DNA from: Andreprevotia sp. IGB-42
Lineage (GTDB): Bacteria; Pseudomonadota; Gammaproteobacteria; Burkholderiales; Chitinibacteraceae
Length of the DNA: 64,000 bases
Direction: 5' to 3'
Assembly: GCF_009848685.1 (NCBI RefSeq)
Contig: NZ_WXTX01000002.1
Span: 124,001-188,000 of the forward strand
The translations under genes and the position numbers were made by a program. Positions 7,991-17,163 of the stretch are shown here, one piece after another (position 1 is the first letter of the stretch; every line of letters starts with the position of its first letter). The notes under the pieces were generated by a model. The model saw only the letters and a list, made by a program, of their open reading frames with translations, was not told the origin of the DNA and did not search any database.

Positions 7991-9427
7991 CTACAAAGTT
8001 TTGCGCAGATTGACGGGCGGGATTTGCATCGCCTCCCTGTACTTGGCAACGGTTCGCCGCGCAACCACGACCCCCTGCCCGGCCAACGCTTCTGCGATGG
8101 CACTGTCCGATAAAGGCTTTAACGTATCCTCCTGTGCAATGAGCTGCCGGATTTGCGCCTTGATGGCGGTTGCGGATGCTTCGCCACCGGCCTCGGTTTC
8201 GACATGGCTGCCGAAAAAGTATTTGAATTCGAAGATGCCGCGCGGCGTGAGCATGTACTTCTGGGTGGTAACGCGCGAGATGGTGGATTCGTGCAGATCG
8301 AGCTCGGTGGCAATGTCACGCAATACCAGCGGGCGCATGGCGATTTCGCCATGTTCGAAGAATGCGCGCTGGCGTTCCACGATGGCCTCGGCCACGCGCA
8401 GGATGGTTTCGAAGCGCTGCTGCACGCTTTTCACCAGCCATTTGGCTTCTTGCAGTTCCCGGGCGAGCGAGCCGCCCTCGTTGCGTTGCAGGATTTCTGC
8501 GTACATCCGGTTGACCCTGAGCTTTGGTATCGCAGCTGTATTGAGCCGCACCCGCCAGCGATTGCGCTGCTTGTAGACCAGTACATCGGCAACCACGTAG
8601 CGCGCCGATTCGGTCGACCACTGCGCCCCCGGGCGGGGGTTGAGGCTGAGTATCAGTGACTGCGCCGCCTTGAGGCTGGCCTCGTCACATTTGAGCTGCC
8701 TTTTAAGCTTAATGTAGTCTCGTGCTGCCAATAAATCGAGGCAGTTTTTCACCAGATCAAGCGCCAGATCGCGCAACTGACCAGCGGGGCGGGCAGCAAG
8801 CTGCAGGGCCAGCGAATCGGCCATGTCACGCGCGCCTACACCCAGCGGCTCCAGTTGCTGCAAGCGGATCAGCGCAATGCTCAGGTCCTCGACTTCCAGT
8901 TCAGCCGCTTCTATCAGTTCGTCCGGCAATTGCGCAAAGAGTTCCGCTGGCGTTTGCGGCAGGAAGCCATCGTCGTCCAGCAACTCGATCAGCGCGGTCA
9001 ATACGGCGCGGTCGCGCGGCGGTATCGGCAGCAAGCCGGCCTGCGCCAGCAGGTGTTCACGCAGGCTCAGTTCACGCGCTACGTTGGTGGCGGGATCGAA
9101 CGCATCGTCGTCATCGCTCTGGCGCTCGCCGCTGCGTCCTTCCCAAGACCATTCCTCGCCGCTGCCGTAATCGGTATCCGGGCCGTCGTCGTGCGATTCG
9201 GCCGGGCTGACCTCGTCACCACCGCTCTCCCCGCCTTCCGGCGGTGCGTCACCGCTCACTTCCGAACCCGACTCCATGCCGGTTTCCAGTAATGGGTTCT
9301 CGGCCAGAAAGCGGTCGATCTCCTGCTGGAAATCGAGCGTGGACAGCTGCAGCAGCTTGATCGACTGCTGCAGCTGCGGCGTCAGGTTGAGTTGCTGCGA
9401 CATGCGCAGCTGCAGTGATTGTTTCAT
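7991..9427 (-). CDS. rpoN: RNA polymerase sigma-54 factor
   Basis: Alternative sigma factor for -24/-12 promoters that need AAA+ activators; in this lineage it usually controls pili, motility and nitrogen genes. 478 residues. Region I is a glutamine/leucine-rich N-terminus (LRMSQQLNLTPQLQQSIKLL). A very acidic region II runs from about residue 65 to 110, and the DNA-binding RpoN box ARRTVAKYR is at 456-464. It is followed by hpf and, after a terminator, the nitrogen PTS genes, as in many proteobacteria. Confidence 0.97.
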   Translation of the reverse strand: MKQSLQLRMSQQLNLTPQLQQSIKLLQLSTLDFQQEIDRFLAENPLLETGMESGSEVSGDAPPEGGESGGDEVSPAESHDDGPDTDYGSGEEWSWEGRSGERQSDDDDAFDPATNVARELSLREHLLAQAGLLPIPPRDRAVLTALIELLDDDGFLPQTPAELFAQLPDELIEAAELEVEDLSIALIRLQQLEPLGVGARDMADSLALQLAARPAGQLRDLALDLVKNCLDLLAARDYIKLKRQLKCDEASLKAAQSLILSLNPRPGAQWSTESARYVVADVLVYKQRNRWRVRLNTAAIPKLRVNRMYAEILQRNEGGSLARELQEAKWLVKSVQQRFETILRVAEAIVERQRAFFEHGEIAMRPLVLRDIATELDLHESTISRVTTQKYMLTPRGIFEFKYFFGSHVETEAGGEASATAIKAQIRQLIAQEDTLKPLSDSAIAEALAGQGVVVARRTVAKYREAMQIPPVNLRKTL

Positions 9428-9526
9428 TTGTATTGATCATAACCAAGCGCGAGGGCGTCGTACCAGCAAAAACCGATCCAGCTGTCAGACAGTTGCGCAA
9501 ACCTTTGGCCACAAAAGGAAAAAGCC

Positions 9527-9556
9527 GGCGCAATGGCCGGCTTTTCTGGCTGCATT
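9527..9556 (-). terminator. Intrinsic terminator after lptB
   Basis: AAAGCCGGC pairs with GCCGGCTTT; the minus strand continues TTTTTCCTTTT. It closes the lptC-lptA-lptB unit before rpoN. Confidence 0.8.
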
Positions 9557-9566
9557 TGCAGCTTTT

Positions 9567-10319
9567 TTACATACGGAAGTGTTCGCCCAGATAAACCTTG
9601 CGTACCTGTTCGTTCTCGATGATCTCATCCGGATGGCCGGAAGCCATCACCGCCCCTTCGGAAATGATGTAAGCACGGTCACAGATACCCAGCGTTTCAC
9701 GCACGTTATGATCGGTAATCAGCACGCCGATGCCCCGACCCCGCAAGAAGGCGATGATGCGCTGGATATCCATCACCGCGATCGGGTCCACGCCGGCAAA
9801 CGGCTCATCCAGCAGGATGAAACGCGGCTTGGCCGCCAGCGCACGGGCGATTTCCGCACGGCGGCGCTCACCCCCGGACAGGCTCATCGCACTGCTTTCC
9901 TTCAGGTGGGCAATATGCAGATCGTGCAGCAACGCATCCAGCCGCTCGTCGATCACGTCCTGCGACGATTCGTGCAACTCCAGTACCGCGCGCACGTTCT
10001 CCGCTACCGTCATCTTGCGGAAGATCGATGCTTCCTGCGGCAGGTAGCCGATGCCCAGTCGGGCACGCTGGTGCATCGGCAGGTGGCCGATATCGTCACC
10101 ATCGAGCAGGATTTCACCACCGCCCTTGGCCACGAGGCCGACGATCATGTAGAAGCTGGTGGTCTTGCCGGCGCCGTTGGGGCCCAGCAGGCCGACCACT
10201 TCGCCCGCAGCCACGTCCAGCGAGACATCGCGCACCACCACGCGTTTCTTGTACTGCTTCATCAGCCCGCGGGCCGACAGCGTGCTGACCCTGGCACCAG
10301 ACCTGGCAGCTTCGCTCAT
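9567..10319 (-). CDS. lptB: LPS export ABC transporter ATP-binding protein LptB
   Basis: Cytoplasmic ATPase of the LptB2FG complex that extracts lipopolysaccharide from the inner membrane. 250 residues. Walker [10 protein letters not shown] is at 46-54, the signature [15 protein letters not shown] in the middle, and Walker B FILLDEPF follows. The start ATG overlaps the lptA stop (ATGA), so the genes are coupled. An upstream in-frame extension would lie inside lptA and is not used. The N-terminus is about ten residues longer than E. coli LptB. Confidence 0.96.
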   Translation of the reverse strand: MSEAARSGARVSTLSARGLMKQYKKRVVVRDVSLDVAAGEVVGLLGPNGAGKTTSFYMIVGLVAKGGGEILLDGDDIGHLPMHQRARLGIGYLPQEASIFRKMTVAENVRAVLELHESSQDVIDERLDALLHDLHIAHLKESSAMSLSGGERRRAEIARALAAKPRFILLDEPFAGVDPIAVMDIQRIIAFLRGRGIGVLITDHNVRETLGICDRAYIISEGAVMASGHPDEIIENEQVRKVYLGEHFRM

Positions 10320-10882
10320 TTGGCTTCCGCCTTGCCAGCTGGTGCACTCGCAGCCTTGCCTGCCGGCGCGCTCGCCGCCTGGCTGGCGTTCTTGGGCTTG
10401 GGCTGGAAGGTGATGTTGACGCGGCCGCTGCCCTCCTTGTTGCCCAGCGCCTCGTAGACCTCGGTATTGGTGTTGTAGGTGATCACGTCGCCGAACACCT
10501 CGTCCTTGCCGCGCTTCACCCATGCCTTGTCCAGCAGCTTGAGCGTGCCGCTGGCACCGTCGTATTCAAAGCGCAACGCTTCGGCATCGATCCACTCGCC
10601 ACTGTCGAGCTTCTGCCGGAAATGCACCGGGCTACCGTTGCCGGTCATCGACTGGTTGCCCTGCGCATCCTCGCGGCTGATCAGCCTGGCAGAACGCAGT
10701 GTCATCGTGCCCTGGGTAACGATCACGTTGCCGGTGGCGGTGCGGGTAAGCTTTTTCTGCTCGACCATGCCCTGATCGGATTCGATGCGCATCGGCTTGT
10801 CGCGGTCACCCTGCTCGGCATGGGCCATTGATGCCAGCGGCAACAGCGCCAGCAACACAAACTTAAGGACGTTTCGGTTCAT
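10316..10882 (-). CDS. lptA: LPS transport periplasmic protein LptA
   Basis: Periplasmic bridge protein that carries LPS between LptC and LptD/E. 188 residues from the ATG at 10882. The signal peptide [22 protein letters not shown] is followed by the OstA/LptA beta-jellyroll ([30 protein letters not shown]). The C-terminal tail carries the near-repeat SAPAGKA twice and is Ala/Lys-rich. The gene overlaps the end of lptC by 20 bp and the start of lptB by 4 bp, a tightly packed operon. Confidence 0.93.
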   Translation of the reverse strand: MNRNVLKFVLLALLPLASMAHAEQGDRDKPMRIESDQGMVEQKKLTRTATGNVIVTQGTMTLRSARLISREDAQGNQSMTGNGSPVHFRQKLDSGEWIDAEALRFEYDGASGTLKLLDKAWVKRGKDEVFGDVITYNTNTEVYEALGNKEGSGRVNITFQPKPKNASQAASAPAGKAASAPAGKAEAK

Positions 10883-11432
10883 AAATACCAATCACTTTCG
10901 ATTTGAGTAACAGGGTTTCCTGCTTCATGTCTGCTTCGAAACCCACGCCCGATATCTGGTAAGACCTGGAAACCGCCTTCACAGGCTCGGCCGACCAGGC
11001 AAACTCCCTGACCGTGTCCAGCCATACGGCGCTACCGTCCACAGTCAGCGCTTCGCCCCCCGGTGCCGCGGCACGCGCCAGCGTCACCTGGCCGGGAAAC
11101 CACACTCGCGCGCCTTTTTTCTCCGAGCGTGCCGATCCGCTCTGCACATCCATTTCCGGCTCGCCCGGCGCGGTATAGCGCAAGCGCGGCTGATCCAGCC
11201 AGACGGTATCGCCATCGGGCAGATGCCGCATCCTTTCCGCCACCAGCCGCGCCAGCGGCTGGCCATCCGTACCGAAGCGCACGCTGACGGCCTGGCTGGC
11301 GATCAGATCCGCTTCGTACGGCTTGGCCTTGCGGGCGAGTAGTGGCAGGTTGGCCGCGTCATTGAGCAGCCACACCAGGCCACCCAGCAAGGTAAGCAAT
11401 ACAACCGGCAGAACGCGCGTGGAACCTGTCAT
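10863..11432 (-). CDS. lptC: LPS export protein LptC
   Basis: Bitopic inner-membrane protein that hands LPS from LptB2FG to LptA. 189 residues with one N-terminal membrane segment (VLPVVLLTLLGGLVWLL) and a periplasmic LptC domain (VSVRFGTDGQPLARLVAERM, then VDGSAVWLDTVREFAWSAEP). Sequence conservation in this family is low, but position between kdsC and lptA makes the call firm. Confidence 0.9.
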   Translation of the reverse strand: MTGSTRVLPVVLLTLLGGLVWLLNDAANLPLLARKAKPYEADLIASQAVSVRFGTDGQPLARLVAERMRHLPDGDTVWLDQPRLRYTAPGEPEMDVQSGSARSEKKGARVWFPGQVTLARAAAPGGEALTVDGSAVWLDTVREFAWSAEPVKAVSRSYQISGVGFEADMKQETLLLKSKVIGIYEPKRP

Positions 11433-11438
11433 CGGCGC

Positions 11439-11954
11439 TTACTTGAGATACTGCGCCAGCACATCATCAAGCGTGCCCTGCGCCTGCATGATCAGCTCGC
11501 ACACTTCGCGCACCGCACCGCGGCCACCATGATGGGCAGCCACGTAATGCGCGTGCTTGCGAACGATCTCGGGTGAATGCGGCACTGCCACCGCAAAACC
11601 CACCCGCGTCATCACCGGCAGGTCGATCACGTCGTCGCCCATGTAACCGCATTCGGCCGCGGTCACACCGGCACGCGCCAGCAATGCTTCGAATGCCTCA
11701 CGCTTGTCATGCACGCCCTGATATAGATAATCGATCTGCAGATTGCTGGCGCGGTGCTCGACCAGCTTCGAATTGCGCCCGGTGATGATGGCCAGCTTCA
11801 CGCCGGTCCCGGCCAGCATGCGCATGCCGTGCCCATCCAGCGAATTGAACGCCTTGGTTTCTTCGCCCGCATCGTTGTAATACAGGCTGCCGTCGGTCAT
11901 CACGCCGTCGACATCAAAAATCATCAGCCGCACCGCGCGGGCAAGTTCACTCAT
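11439..11954 (-). CDS. kdsC: 3-deoxy-D-manno-octulosonate 8-phosphate phosphatase
   Basis: HAD-family phosphatase that releases Kdo from Kdo-8-phosphate, for the LPS inner core. 171 residues. The catalytic HAD motif I is FDVDGVMTDG near the N-terminus and motif IV GYMGDDVIDLPVM comes later. It lacks a cap domain, as normal for KdsC, which works as a tetramer. AAGGAAACGG precedes the ATG. It is 11 bp from kdsD and 6 bp from lptC, so kdsD-kdsC-lptC-lptA-lptB form one unit. Confidence 0.95.
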   Translation of the reverse strand: MSELARAVRLMIFDVDGVMTDGSLYYNDAGEETKAFNSLDGHGMRMLAGTGVKLAIITGRNSKLVEHRASNLQIDYLYQGVHDKREAFEALLARAGVTAAECGYMGDDVIDLPVMTRVGFAVAVPHSPEIVRKHAHYVAAHHGGRGAVREVCELIMQAQGTLDDVLAQYLK

Positions 11955-11965
11955 TCCGTTTCCTT

Positions 11966-12940
11966 TTACACCACGCGTGCGCGCAGCAGATCATGCATAT
12001 TGAGCGCACCAGCCAGACGGCCATTTTCAGTGACCAGCAAGGCGAAGATACGCCGGTTTTCCATGATGGCCACCGCTTCCGCAGCCAGCTTGTCGGCATC
12101 GATGCTGACCGGCTTGCGGCCCATCACCGCAGACACCGGCGTGGACAGCACGTCGATGCCGCGATCCAGCGCGCGGCGCAGGTCGCCATCGGTAAATACG
12201 CCCACCAGCGCACCGGCGCCATCCAGCACCGCGGTCAGCCCCAGCCCCTTCTTGCTGATTTCCACCAGCGCATCGCGCAGCACCGCGCCTTCGCGCACCG
12301 TGGGCAGTGCATCCCCGCCATGCATCACATCACGTACGCGCACCAGCAGCTTGCGCCCCAGGCTGCCACCCGGATGTGAGCGGGCAAAATCGTCGGCATT
12401 CAGACCGCGCGCATCCAGCAAGGTCACCGCCAGTGCATCACCCAGCGCCAGCGCTGCCGTCGTACTGGCAGTAGGCGCCAGGTTGAGCGGGCACGCCTCC
12501 TGTTCGACTGCCGCATCCAGCCATACCACGGCTTCGCGCGCCAGCGTGGAATCGGCATTGCCGGTCATGGCAATCAACGGCACCTTCAGCAACTTGAGGC
12601 TGGGCAACAGCGTGATGAGTTCATCGCTCTCGCCCGAATAGGATAATGCCAGCACCATGTCACCTGCAGTGATCATGCCCAGATCGCCGTGCGCCGCTTC
12701 GGCCGGGTGCATGAAAAATGCCGGCGTGCCGGTACTGGCCAGCGTGGCGGCGATCTTGCGCGCAACATGCCCTGATTTGCCGATGCCGGTTACCACGACC
12801 CGCCCGCGACAGGCCAGGATCAGCTCGCAGGCGGCGACAAAGCGCGTATCCAGCCGCCCGGCCAGTTTGCCGATGGCTTCTGCCTCTATGGTCAGCACGC
12901 TGCGCGCGCGCGCCAGCGTCTGCGGGAGGGGTAGTGTCAT
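11966..12940 (-). CDS. kdsD: Arabinose-5-phosphate isomerase
   Basis: Converts ribulose-5-phosphate to arabinose-5-phosphate, the first step of Kdo synthesis. 324 residues: an SIS sugar-isomerase domain (about 40-170, with VVTGIGKSGHVARKIAATL and TPAFFMHPAEAAHGDLGM) followed by two CBS domains (about 200-320). The start MTLPLPQTLARARSVL fits the family. No Shine-Dalgarno sequence is visible; a -10-like TATACT lies 7 bases before the ATG, so the mRNA may be leaderless. It is divergent from the Kef-type antiporter gene. Confidence 0.95.
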   Translation of the reverse strand: MTLPLPQTLARARSVLTIEAEAIGKLAGRLDTRFVAACELILACRGRVVVTGIGKSGHVARKIAATLASTGTPAFFMHPAEAAHGDLGMITAGDMVLALSYSGESDELITLLPSLKLLKVPLIAMTGNADSTLAREAVVWLDAAVEQEACPLNLAPTASTTAALALGDALAVTLLDARGLNADDFARSHPGGSLGRKLLVRVRDVMHGGDALPTVREGAVLRDALVEISKKGLGLTAVLDGAGALVGVFTDGDLRRALDRGIDVLSTPVSAVMGRKPVSIDADKLAAEAVAIMENRRIFALLVTENGRLAGALNMHDLLRARVV

Positions 12941-12946
12941 CCCGAG

Positions 12947-12952
12947 AGTATA
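12947..12952 (-). promoter_or_regulatory. Possible -10 element of kdsD giving a leaderless mRNA
   Basis: TATACT on the minus strand matches TATAAT in five of six bases. Only CTCGGG separates it from the kdsD ATG, so a start site 6-7 bases downstream would fall on the A of the start codon. No good -35 is seen (GGCTTG or TGGCTT at 17-18 bp spacing). Confidence 0.3.
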
Positions 12953-13103
12953 AAAGACGCGGGTATCCGCAAGCCAGCAAGGCTTGGGTAAATCTTGCGG
13001 CAGGCGGGAATCGGCCGCTGCTCGGTTATACTCGTCTGGCAGCCGGCACGCTTGGCCTGCCTTCAACACCCTGACACCAATCGCTCCGCGTCCTGACATC
13101 GAC

Positions 13104-15077
13104 ATGCCCGTACACCTGTCTTCACTCCTGCTTCTGCTTGCCGCCGCCGTTTTCAGCGTGGTGCTGTGCCGCCGCTTCAAGCTGCCTGCGATGCTCGGCT
13201 ACCTGTTTGTCGGCCTGCTGATCGGCCCGCACGCGCTGGGCCTGATCGCCTCATCGACCGAGGCCACGCACCTGGCGGAATACGGCGTGGTGTTCCTGAT
13301 GTTCACGCTGGGGCTGGAGTTCAACCTGGCCAAGCTCAATGCGATGCGGCGCATCGTATTTGGCTTGGGGTTCTTCCAGGTGGCGGTTACCGCATCGCTG
13401 GTGCTGGGCGTTACCCTGCTGATGCAGCTGGACTGGAAAGCCGGACTGACACTGGGCGGCGCAATGGCCATGTCATCCACCGCCATGGTGTCCAAGATGC
13501 TGGCGGACCGCAACGAACTGAATACCCCGCACGGGCGCAATGCCATCGGCATCCTGCTGTTTCAGGATCTGGCCGTAGTGCCGCAACTGATCATGCTGCC
13601 GGCGCTGAGCCAGCCGGGCGAGCAACTGCTGACAGCGCTGCTGATTGCCGCAGCCAAGATCATCGTGGTGCTGGTATTGCTGCTGTACCTGGGCCAGAAG
13701 CTGATGCGGCCGTGGTTCAACCTGGTGGCCAAACAGCATTCCAGCGAGCTGTTCATGCTCAACCTGTTCCTCGTCACGCTGGGCATTGCGTGGCTGACTG
13801 AGCAGACGGGCCTGTCGCTGGCACTGGGCGCTTTCCTCGCCGGCATGCTGATTGCCGAAACCGAATACCGCTACCAGGTGGAAGACGATATCCGCCCGTT
13901 CCGCGATCTGCTGCTGGGGCTGTTCTTCGTGACCGTCGGCATGACGCTCAATTTCGCCCAGGTGTTTGCCAACTGGTATCTGGTGCTGCTGGTGGTGATC
14001 CTGCTGGGCCCGATCAAGATCGCACTGATTGCCGGGCTGTCCAAGCTATTCGGCAGCCCGGCCGGTACCGCATGGCGCACTGGCTTTGCACTGGGCCAGG
14101 GGGGTGAATTCGCCTTCGTGCTGCTGGCGCTCGCGGCCACCTCTGGCGGGCTGGTGCCCGATCCGGTGCAGCAGGCGGTGATTGCCGGCATCGTGCTATC
14201 GATGCTGGCCACGCCGTTCATCCTGATGCACAGCGACAAGCTGATCCTGCGGCTGGCCAGTTCCGAGTGGATGAACATGGCCGCCAACCTGCACCAGATC
14301 GCCGTGCGCTCGATGGGCACCAATGGCCACGTGATCGTTTGCGGCTACGGCCGTAGCGGCCAGTCGCTGGCGCGGATACTCAGCCAGCAGGACATCCCCT
14401 TCTTCGCGCTCGACCTGGACCCGGAAATGGTGCGTGAAGCCGCCGCTGCCGGCGAATCAGTGGTGTATGGCGACGCCGCCAAGCGCGAAGTACTGATGGC
14501 CGCCGGCCTGCTGCGCGCACGCGCGCTGGTGGTCACCTATGCCGATACGCACTCGGCGCTGAAAATCCTCGAGGTAGCCCACCAGGCCCGCCCCGAGCTG
14601 CCCATCATCGTGCGCACCAGCGATGACAGCGATATCGACAAGCTCAAGGAGGCCGGCGCCGCCGAAGTGGTGGCCGAAATCATGGAAGGCAGCCTGATGC
14701 TGGCATCGCACACGCTGATGATGCTGGGCACCCCGCTGAACCGCGTACTGAAAACCATCCGCGATGTACGCGAGGCGCGCTACGAAATGTTCCGCGGCTT
14801 TTTCCGTGGCCTGAACGAACACCTGGACGACGCGGACCGGCCGCAACAACGGCTGCACACCGTGCACCTGACCGCAGGCGCCGCTTCGGTGGGCCACCTG
14901 CTGGGCGAATATGACCTGATCGGCCTGCACGTGGAAGTGAAAAGCGTGCGCCGCCGCCACATGCACGCGGCGCAACCCGACGGCACGCTGCAGCTGGCAG
15001 ATGGTGACGTACTGGTGCTGCTGGGCGAAGCGGACAACCTCGCAGCAGCGGAGATGCTGCTGTTGCAGGGCAAGTAA
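13104..15077 (+). CDS. CPA2-family cation:proton antiporter with TrkA domains (KefB/YbaL-like)
   Basis: Inner-membrane monovalent-cation/proton antiporter, probably for potassium. 657 residues. An N-terminal Na+/H+-exchanger domain of about 12 membrane segments (1-390) is followed by a RCK_N NAD-binding domain (HVIVCGYGRSGQSLARIL at about 415) and a RCK_C domain (about 570-655). The layout matches KefB/KefC/YbaL; E. coli KefC is regulated by glutathione adducts. The ATG at 13104 was chosen because LLLLLAAAVFSVVLCRRF gives the first membrane helix; the ribosome-binding site is weak. A KefF-like quinone reductase is encoded at 56046-56588, far from this gene. Confidence 0.92.
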   Translation: MPVHLSSLLLLLAAAVFSVVLCRRFKLPAMLGYLFVGLLIGPHALGLIASSTEATHLAEYGVVFLMFTLGLEFNLAKLNAMRRIVFGLGFFQVAVTASLVLGVTLLMQLDWKAGLTLGGAMAMSSTAMVSKMLADRNELNTPHGRNAIGILLFQDLAVVPQLIMLPALSQPGEQLLTALLIAAAKIIVVLVLLLYLGQKLMRPWFNLVAKQHSSELFMLNLFLVTLGIAWLTEQTGLSLALGAFLAGMLIAETEYRYQVEDDIRPFRDLLLGLFFVTVGMTLNFAQVFANWYLVLLVVILLGPIKIALIAGLSKLFGSPAGTAWRTGFALGQGGEFAFVLLALAATSGGLVPDPVQQAVIAGIVLSMLATPFILMHSDKLILRLASSEWMNMAANLHQIAVRSMGTNGHVIVCGYGRSGQSLARILSQQDIPFFALDLDPEMVREAAAAGESVVYGDAAKREVLMAAGLLRARALVVTYADTHSALKILEVAHQARPELPIIVRTSDDSDIDKLKEAGAAEVVAEIMEGSLMLASHTLMMLGTPLNRVLKTIRDVREARYEMFRGFFRGLNEHLDDADRPQQRLHTVHLTAGAASVGHLLGEYDLIGLHVEVKSVRRRHMHAAQPDGTLQLADGDVLVLLGEADNLAAAEMLLLQGK

Positions 15078-15131
15078 ACCGCCGGGGCGGGCATGAGCCG
15101 CAACCGGCCTGCATGCGCTACGCCGACCATC

Positions 15132-15166
15132 AAAAAACAGGGATACCATGGCATCCCTGTTTTTTA
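15132..15166. terminator. Strong bidirectional terminator
   Basis: AAAAAACAGGGAT pairs with ATCCCTGTTTTTT, with an inner palindrome TACCATGGCA-like loop. It stops both the antiporter gene and the opposing HtrA gene. Confidence 0.85.
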
Positions 15167-15228
15167 TTGCCAGCAGCAACGCAACCCACTGCGGCGGTTA
15201 GCCAGCACCTGACCGCACCGCCACGCGC

Positions 15229-16389
15229 TTACTGGTTGTTGATCTTCGGCCGCTTGCCGATGTGCACCTTGAAGCTTTGCTGCTGGCCACTGCGGTAGGC
15301 AAGCATTTCCACATCCACATCCGGCTTGAGTGCGGCAATCAGGTTGAGCATGGTCGATGAATCCGTCACCGGCTTGCCGTCGATGGATTGCAGGATATCG
15401 CCCGGGCGCAAGCCTGCACGGTCTGCCGGGCTGCCGCGCACGATGCCGGCGATCAGTGCACCCTGGATATCCTTGAGCTTGAACGATGCCGCCAGCTCCG
15501 GCGTCACGTCCTGCGCTTCCACGCCCAGCCAGCCGCGTGTTACGGCGCCGTCCTTGATGATGGCGTCCATCACCTGCTTGACCGTGGTGGCCGGGATGGC
15601 AAAGCCGATGCCCAGCGAGCCGCCGCTGTTGGAATAGATGGCGCTGTTGATGCCGACGAGGTTACCGGCAGCATCCACCAGTGCCCCGCCCGAGTTGCCG
15701 GGGTTGATTGCCGCATCCGTCTGCACGAAATTCTCGAAGGTATTGATGCCCAGCTGCGAGCGTCCCAACGCGGACACGATGCCCATGGTCACCGTCTGGC
15801 CCACGCCGAACGGGTTGCCGATGGCCAGCATCACGTCCCCCACCTGCACTTTCTCGACATCCGCAAAGGCGATCACCGGCAGCTTGTCGAGGTCGATCTT
15901 GATCACCGCCAGGTCGGTATCCGGATCGGTGCCGATCACCTTGGCTTCGGCGGTGCGGCCATCGGCCAGCGCCACCTCGATCTCGTCGGCCGATTCGACC
16001 ACATGGTTGTTGGTCACGATATAGCCATGCTCGGATACGATCACGCCCGAGCCCAGGCTGGACGCACGCTGCGCCTCATCCCCGCCGAAACGGTCGCCGA
16101 AGTAGCGCTTGAGGATGGGGTCGTTGAGCAAAGGATGCTTGCGCGACTTCACCGCCTTGGCAGTGTAGATATTCACCACCGCCGGCATCGCCCGTGCAAC
16201 GGCATCGTGATAACTGCTGGGGCCGGAGGTCACGGCAATGGCAGCAGGCGCGGGGGCCGGCAGCACCGGCGGTGGCGGTGCCTTGGCGGCGACACCAGGC
16301 CGCCATTGCGGATAAAGCGTGGTAAGCAGGAACCACACGGCCAGACCTGCGGTGGTGGTTTGTGCGAAAATCAGCCAGAGTTTTTTCAT
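15229..16389 (-). CDS. HtrA/DegS-type periplasmic serine protease, membrane anchored
   Basis: Trypsin-like protease of the Do/HtrA family with an N-terminal membrane anchor, as in DegS and AlgW, which sense envelope stress or degrade damaged periplasmic proteins. 386 residues: anchor at about 4-26, a Pro/Ala-rich linker (30-56), then the protease domain with catalytic H129 (NNHVV), D159 (DTDLAV) and S233 (GNSGGAL), and a single PDZ domain (about 285-380). One PDZ and an uncleaved anchor favour DegS/AlgW over DegP. A perfect TATAAT lies upstream inside the divergent NIF3 gene. Only 24 bp separate the two start codons. Confidence 0.93.
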   Translation of the reverse strand: MKKLWLIFAQTTTAGLAVWFLLTTLYPQWRPGVAAKAPPPPVLPAPAPAAIAVTSGPSSYHDAVARAMPAVVNIYTAKAVKSRKHPLLNDPILKRYFGDRFGGDEAQRASSLGSGVIVSEHGYIVTNNHVVESADEIEVALADGRTAEAKVIGTDPDTDLAVIKIDLDKLPVIAFADVEKVQVGDVMLAIGNPFGVGQTVTMGIVSALGRSQLGINTFENFVQTDAAINPGNSGGALVDAAGNLVGINSAIYSNSGGSLGIGFAIPATTVKQVMDAIIKDGAVTRGWLGVEAQDVTPELAASFKLKDIQGALIAGIVRGSPADRAGLRPGDILQSIDGKPVTDSSTMLNLIAALKPDVDVEMLAYRSGQQQSFKVHIGKRPKINNQ

Positions 16390-16413
16390 CGGTCCAATCA
16401 ATGGGTTGCGCAA

Positions 16414-17163
16414 GTGCTGACACGGAATAGCTTGGAAAATTATATCGGACAACTTTTATCTGTTGACCGGTTTCGTGATTACGCGCCCAACGGGCTGCAG
16501 GTGGAAGGTCGCGAAGAGATCAGCATCATCGCCACCGCGGTGACCGCCAGCCTTGCTGCCATCGATGCGGCGCTGGCCGTCGGCGCGGATGCGCTGCTGG
16601 TCCACCATGGTTACTTCTGGAAGAACGAGGCCCCGGCAATACGCGGCACCAAAAAGGCGCGCATTGCCCGCCTGCTGAACAATGATCTTAACCTGTTCGG
16701 CTATCACCTGCCGCTTGATGCGCATGCCGAGTTGGGCAATAACGCAACACTCGGCGCCTTGCTCGGGCTTACCCCCACCGGCCGTTTTGCCGAACAGGAC
16801 ATGGGCTGGCTGGGCGAACTGGCGGTGCCGCAAACGTTCGCGCAGTTTGCCGCCACGGTGGAATCCGCGCTGGGGCGCACCCCGCTGGCCATCGGTGATA
16901 GCGACCGACTGATCCGCAACGTGGCGTGGTGCACCGGCGGTGCACAAGGCTATTTCCATGAAGCGGCAACCCGCGATATCGATTGCTTCATCACTGGCGA
17001 GGCCTCCGAATTCGTCACCCACCTGGCACGCGAAACCGGCATTGCCTACCTGGGTGCCGGCCACCATGCCACCGAACGGGGCGGCATCCGCGCACTGGGT
17101 GATCACCTGACCCACGCGTTCGGCCTCACCGTGCACCATCTCGACATTCCCAACCCGGTATGA
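16414..17163 (+). CDS. NIF3/YbgI-family dinuclear metal-binding protein
   Basis: Member of the Nif3 (GTP cyclohydrolase I type 2 homologue) family, widespread proteins with a two-metal site and no settled role. 249 residues from GTG at 16414, beginning MLTRNSLENYIGQLL, which lines up with family N-termini. TTG at 16432 is the alternative. Metal-ligand motifs HHGYFWKNE and GHHATERGGI are present. RDYAPNGLQVEG is a strong family signature. The frame remains open far upstream, but that part is antisense to the protease gene. It overlaps the next gene by 4 bp. Confidence 0.92.
   Translation: MLTRNSLENYIGQLLSVDRFRDYAPNGLQVEGREEISIIATAVTASLAAIDAALAVGADALLVHHGYFWKNEAPAIRGTKKARIARLLNNDLNLFGYHLPLDAHAELGNNATLGALLGLTPTGRFAEQDMGWLGELAVPQTFAQFAATVESALGRTPLAIGDSDRLIRNVAWCTGGAQGYFHEAATRDIDCFITGEASEFVTHLARETGIAYLGAGHHATERGGIRALGDHLTHAFGLTVHHLDIPNPV
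16439..16466 (-). promoter_or_regulatory. Sigma-70 promoter for the HtrA/DegS gene
   Basis: Minus-strand TATAAT (16439-16444, six of six) with TCAACA (16461-16466, four of six) and a 16-bp spacer. It lies inside the 5' coding part of the NIF3 gene and gives a leader of about 43 bases. Confidence 0.5.

Noticed and set aside
10316-10380. SAPAGKA repeats at the end of LptA as a possible functional repeat
   Set aside because: Only two imperfect copies in a low-complexity tail; such tails vary freely in LptA.
12941-13180. Longer N-terminus for kdsD
   Set aside because: The extension overlaps the divergent promoter region and antiporter start and has no similarity to KdsD.
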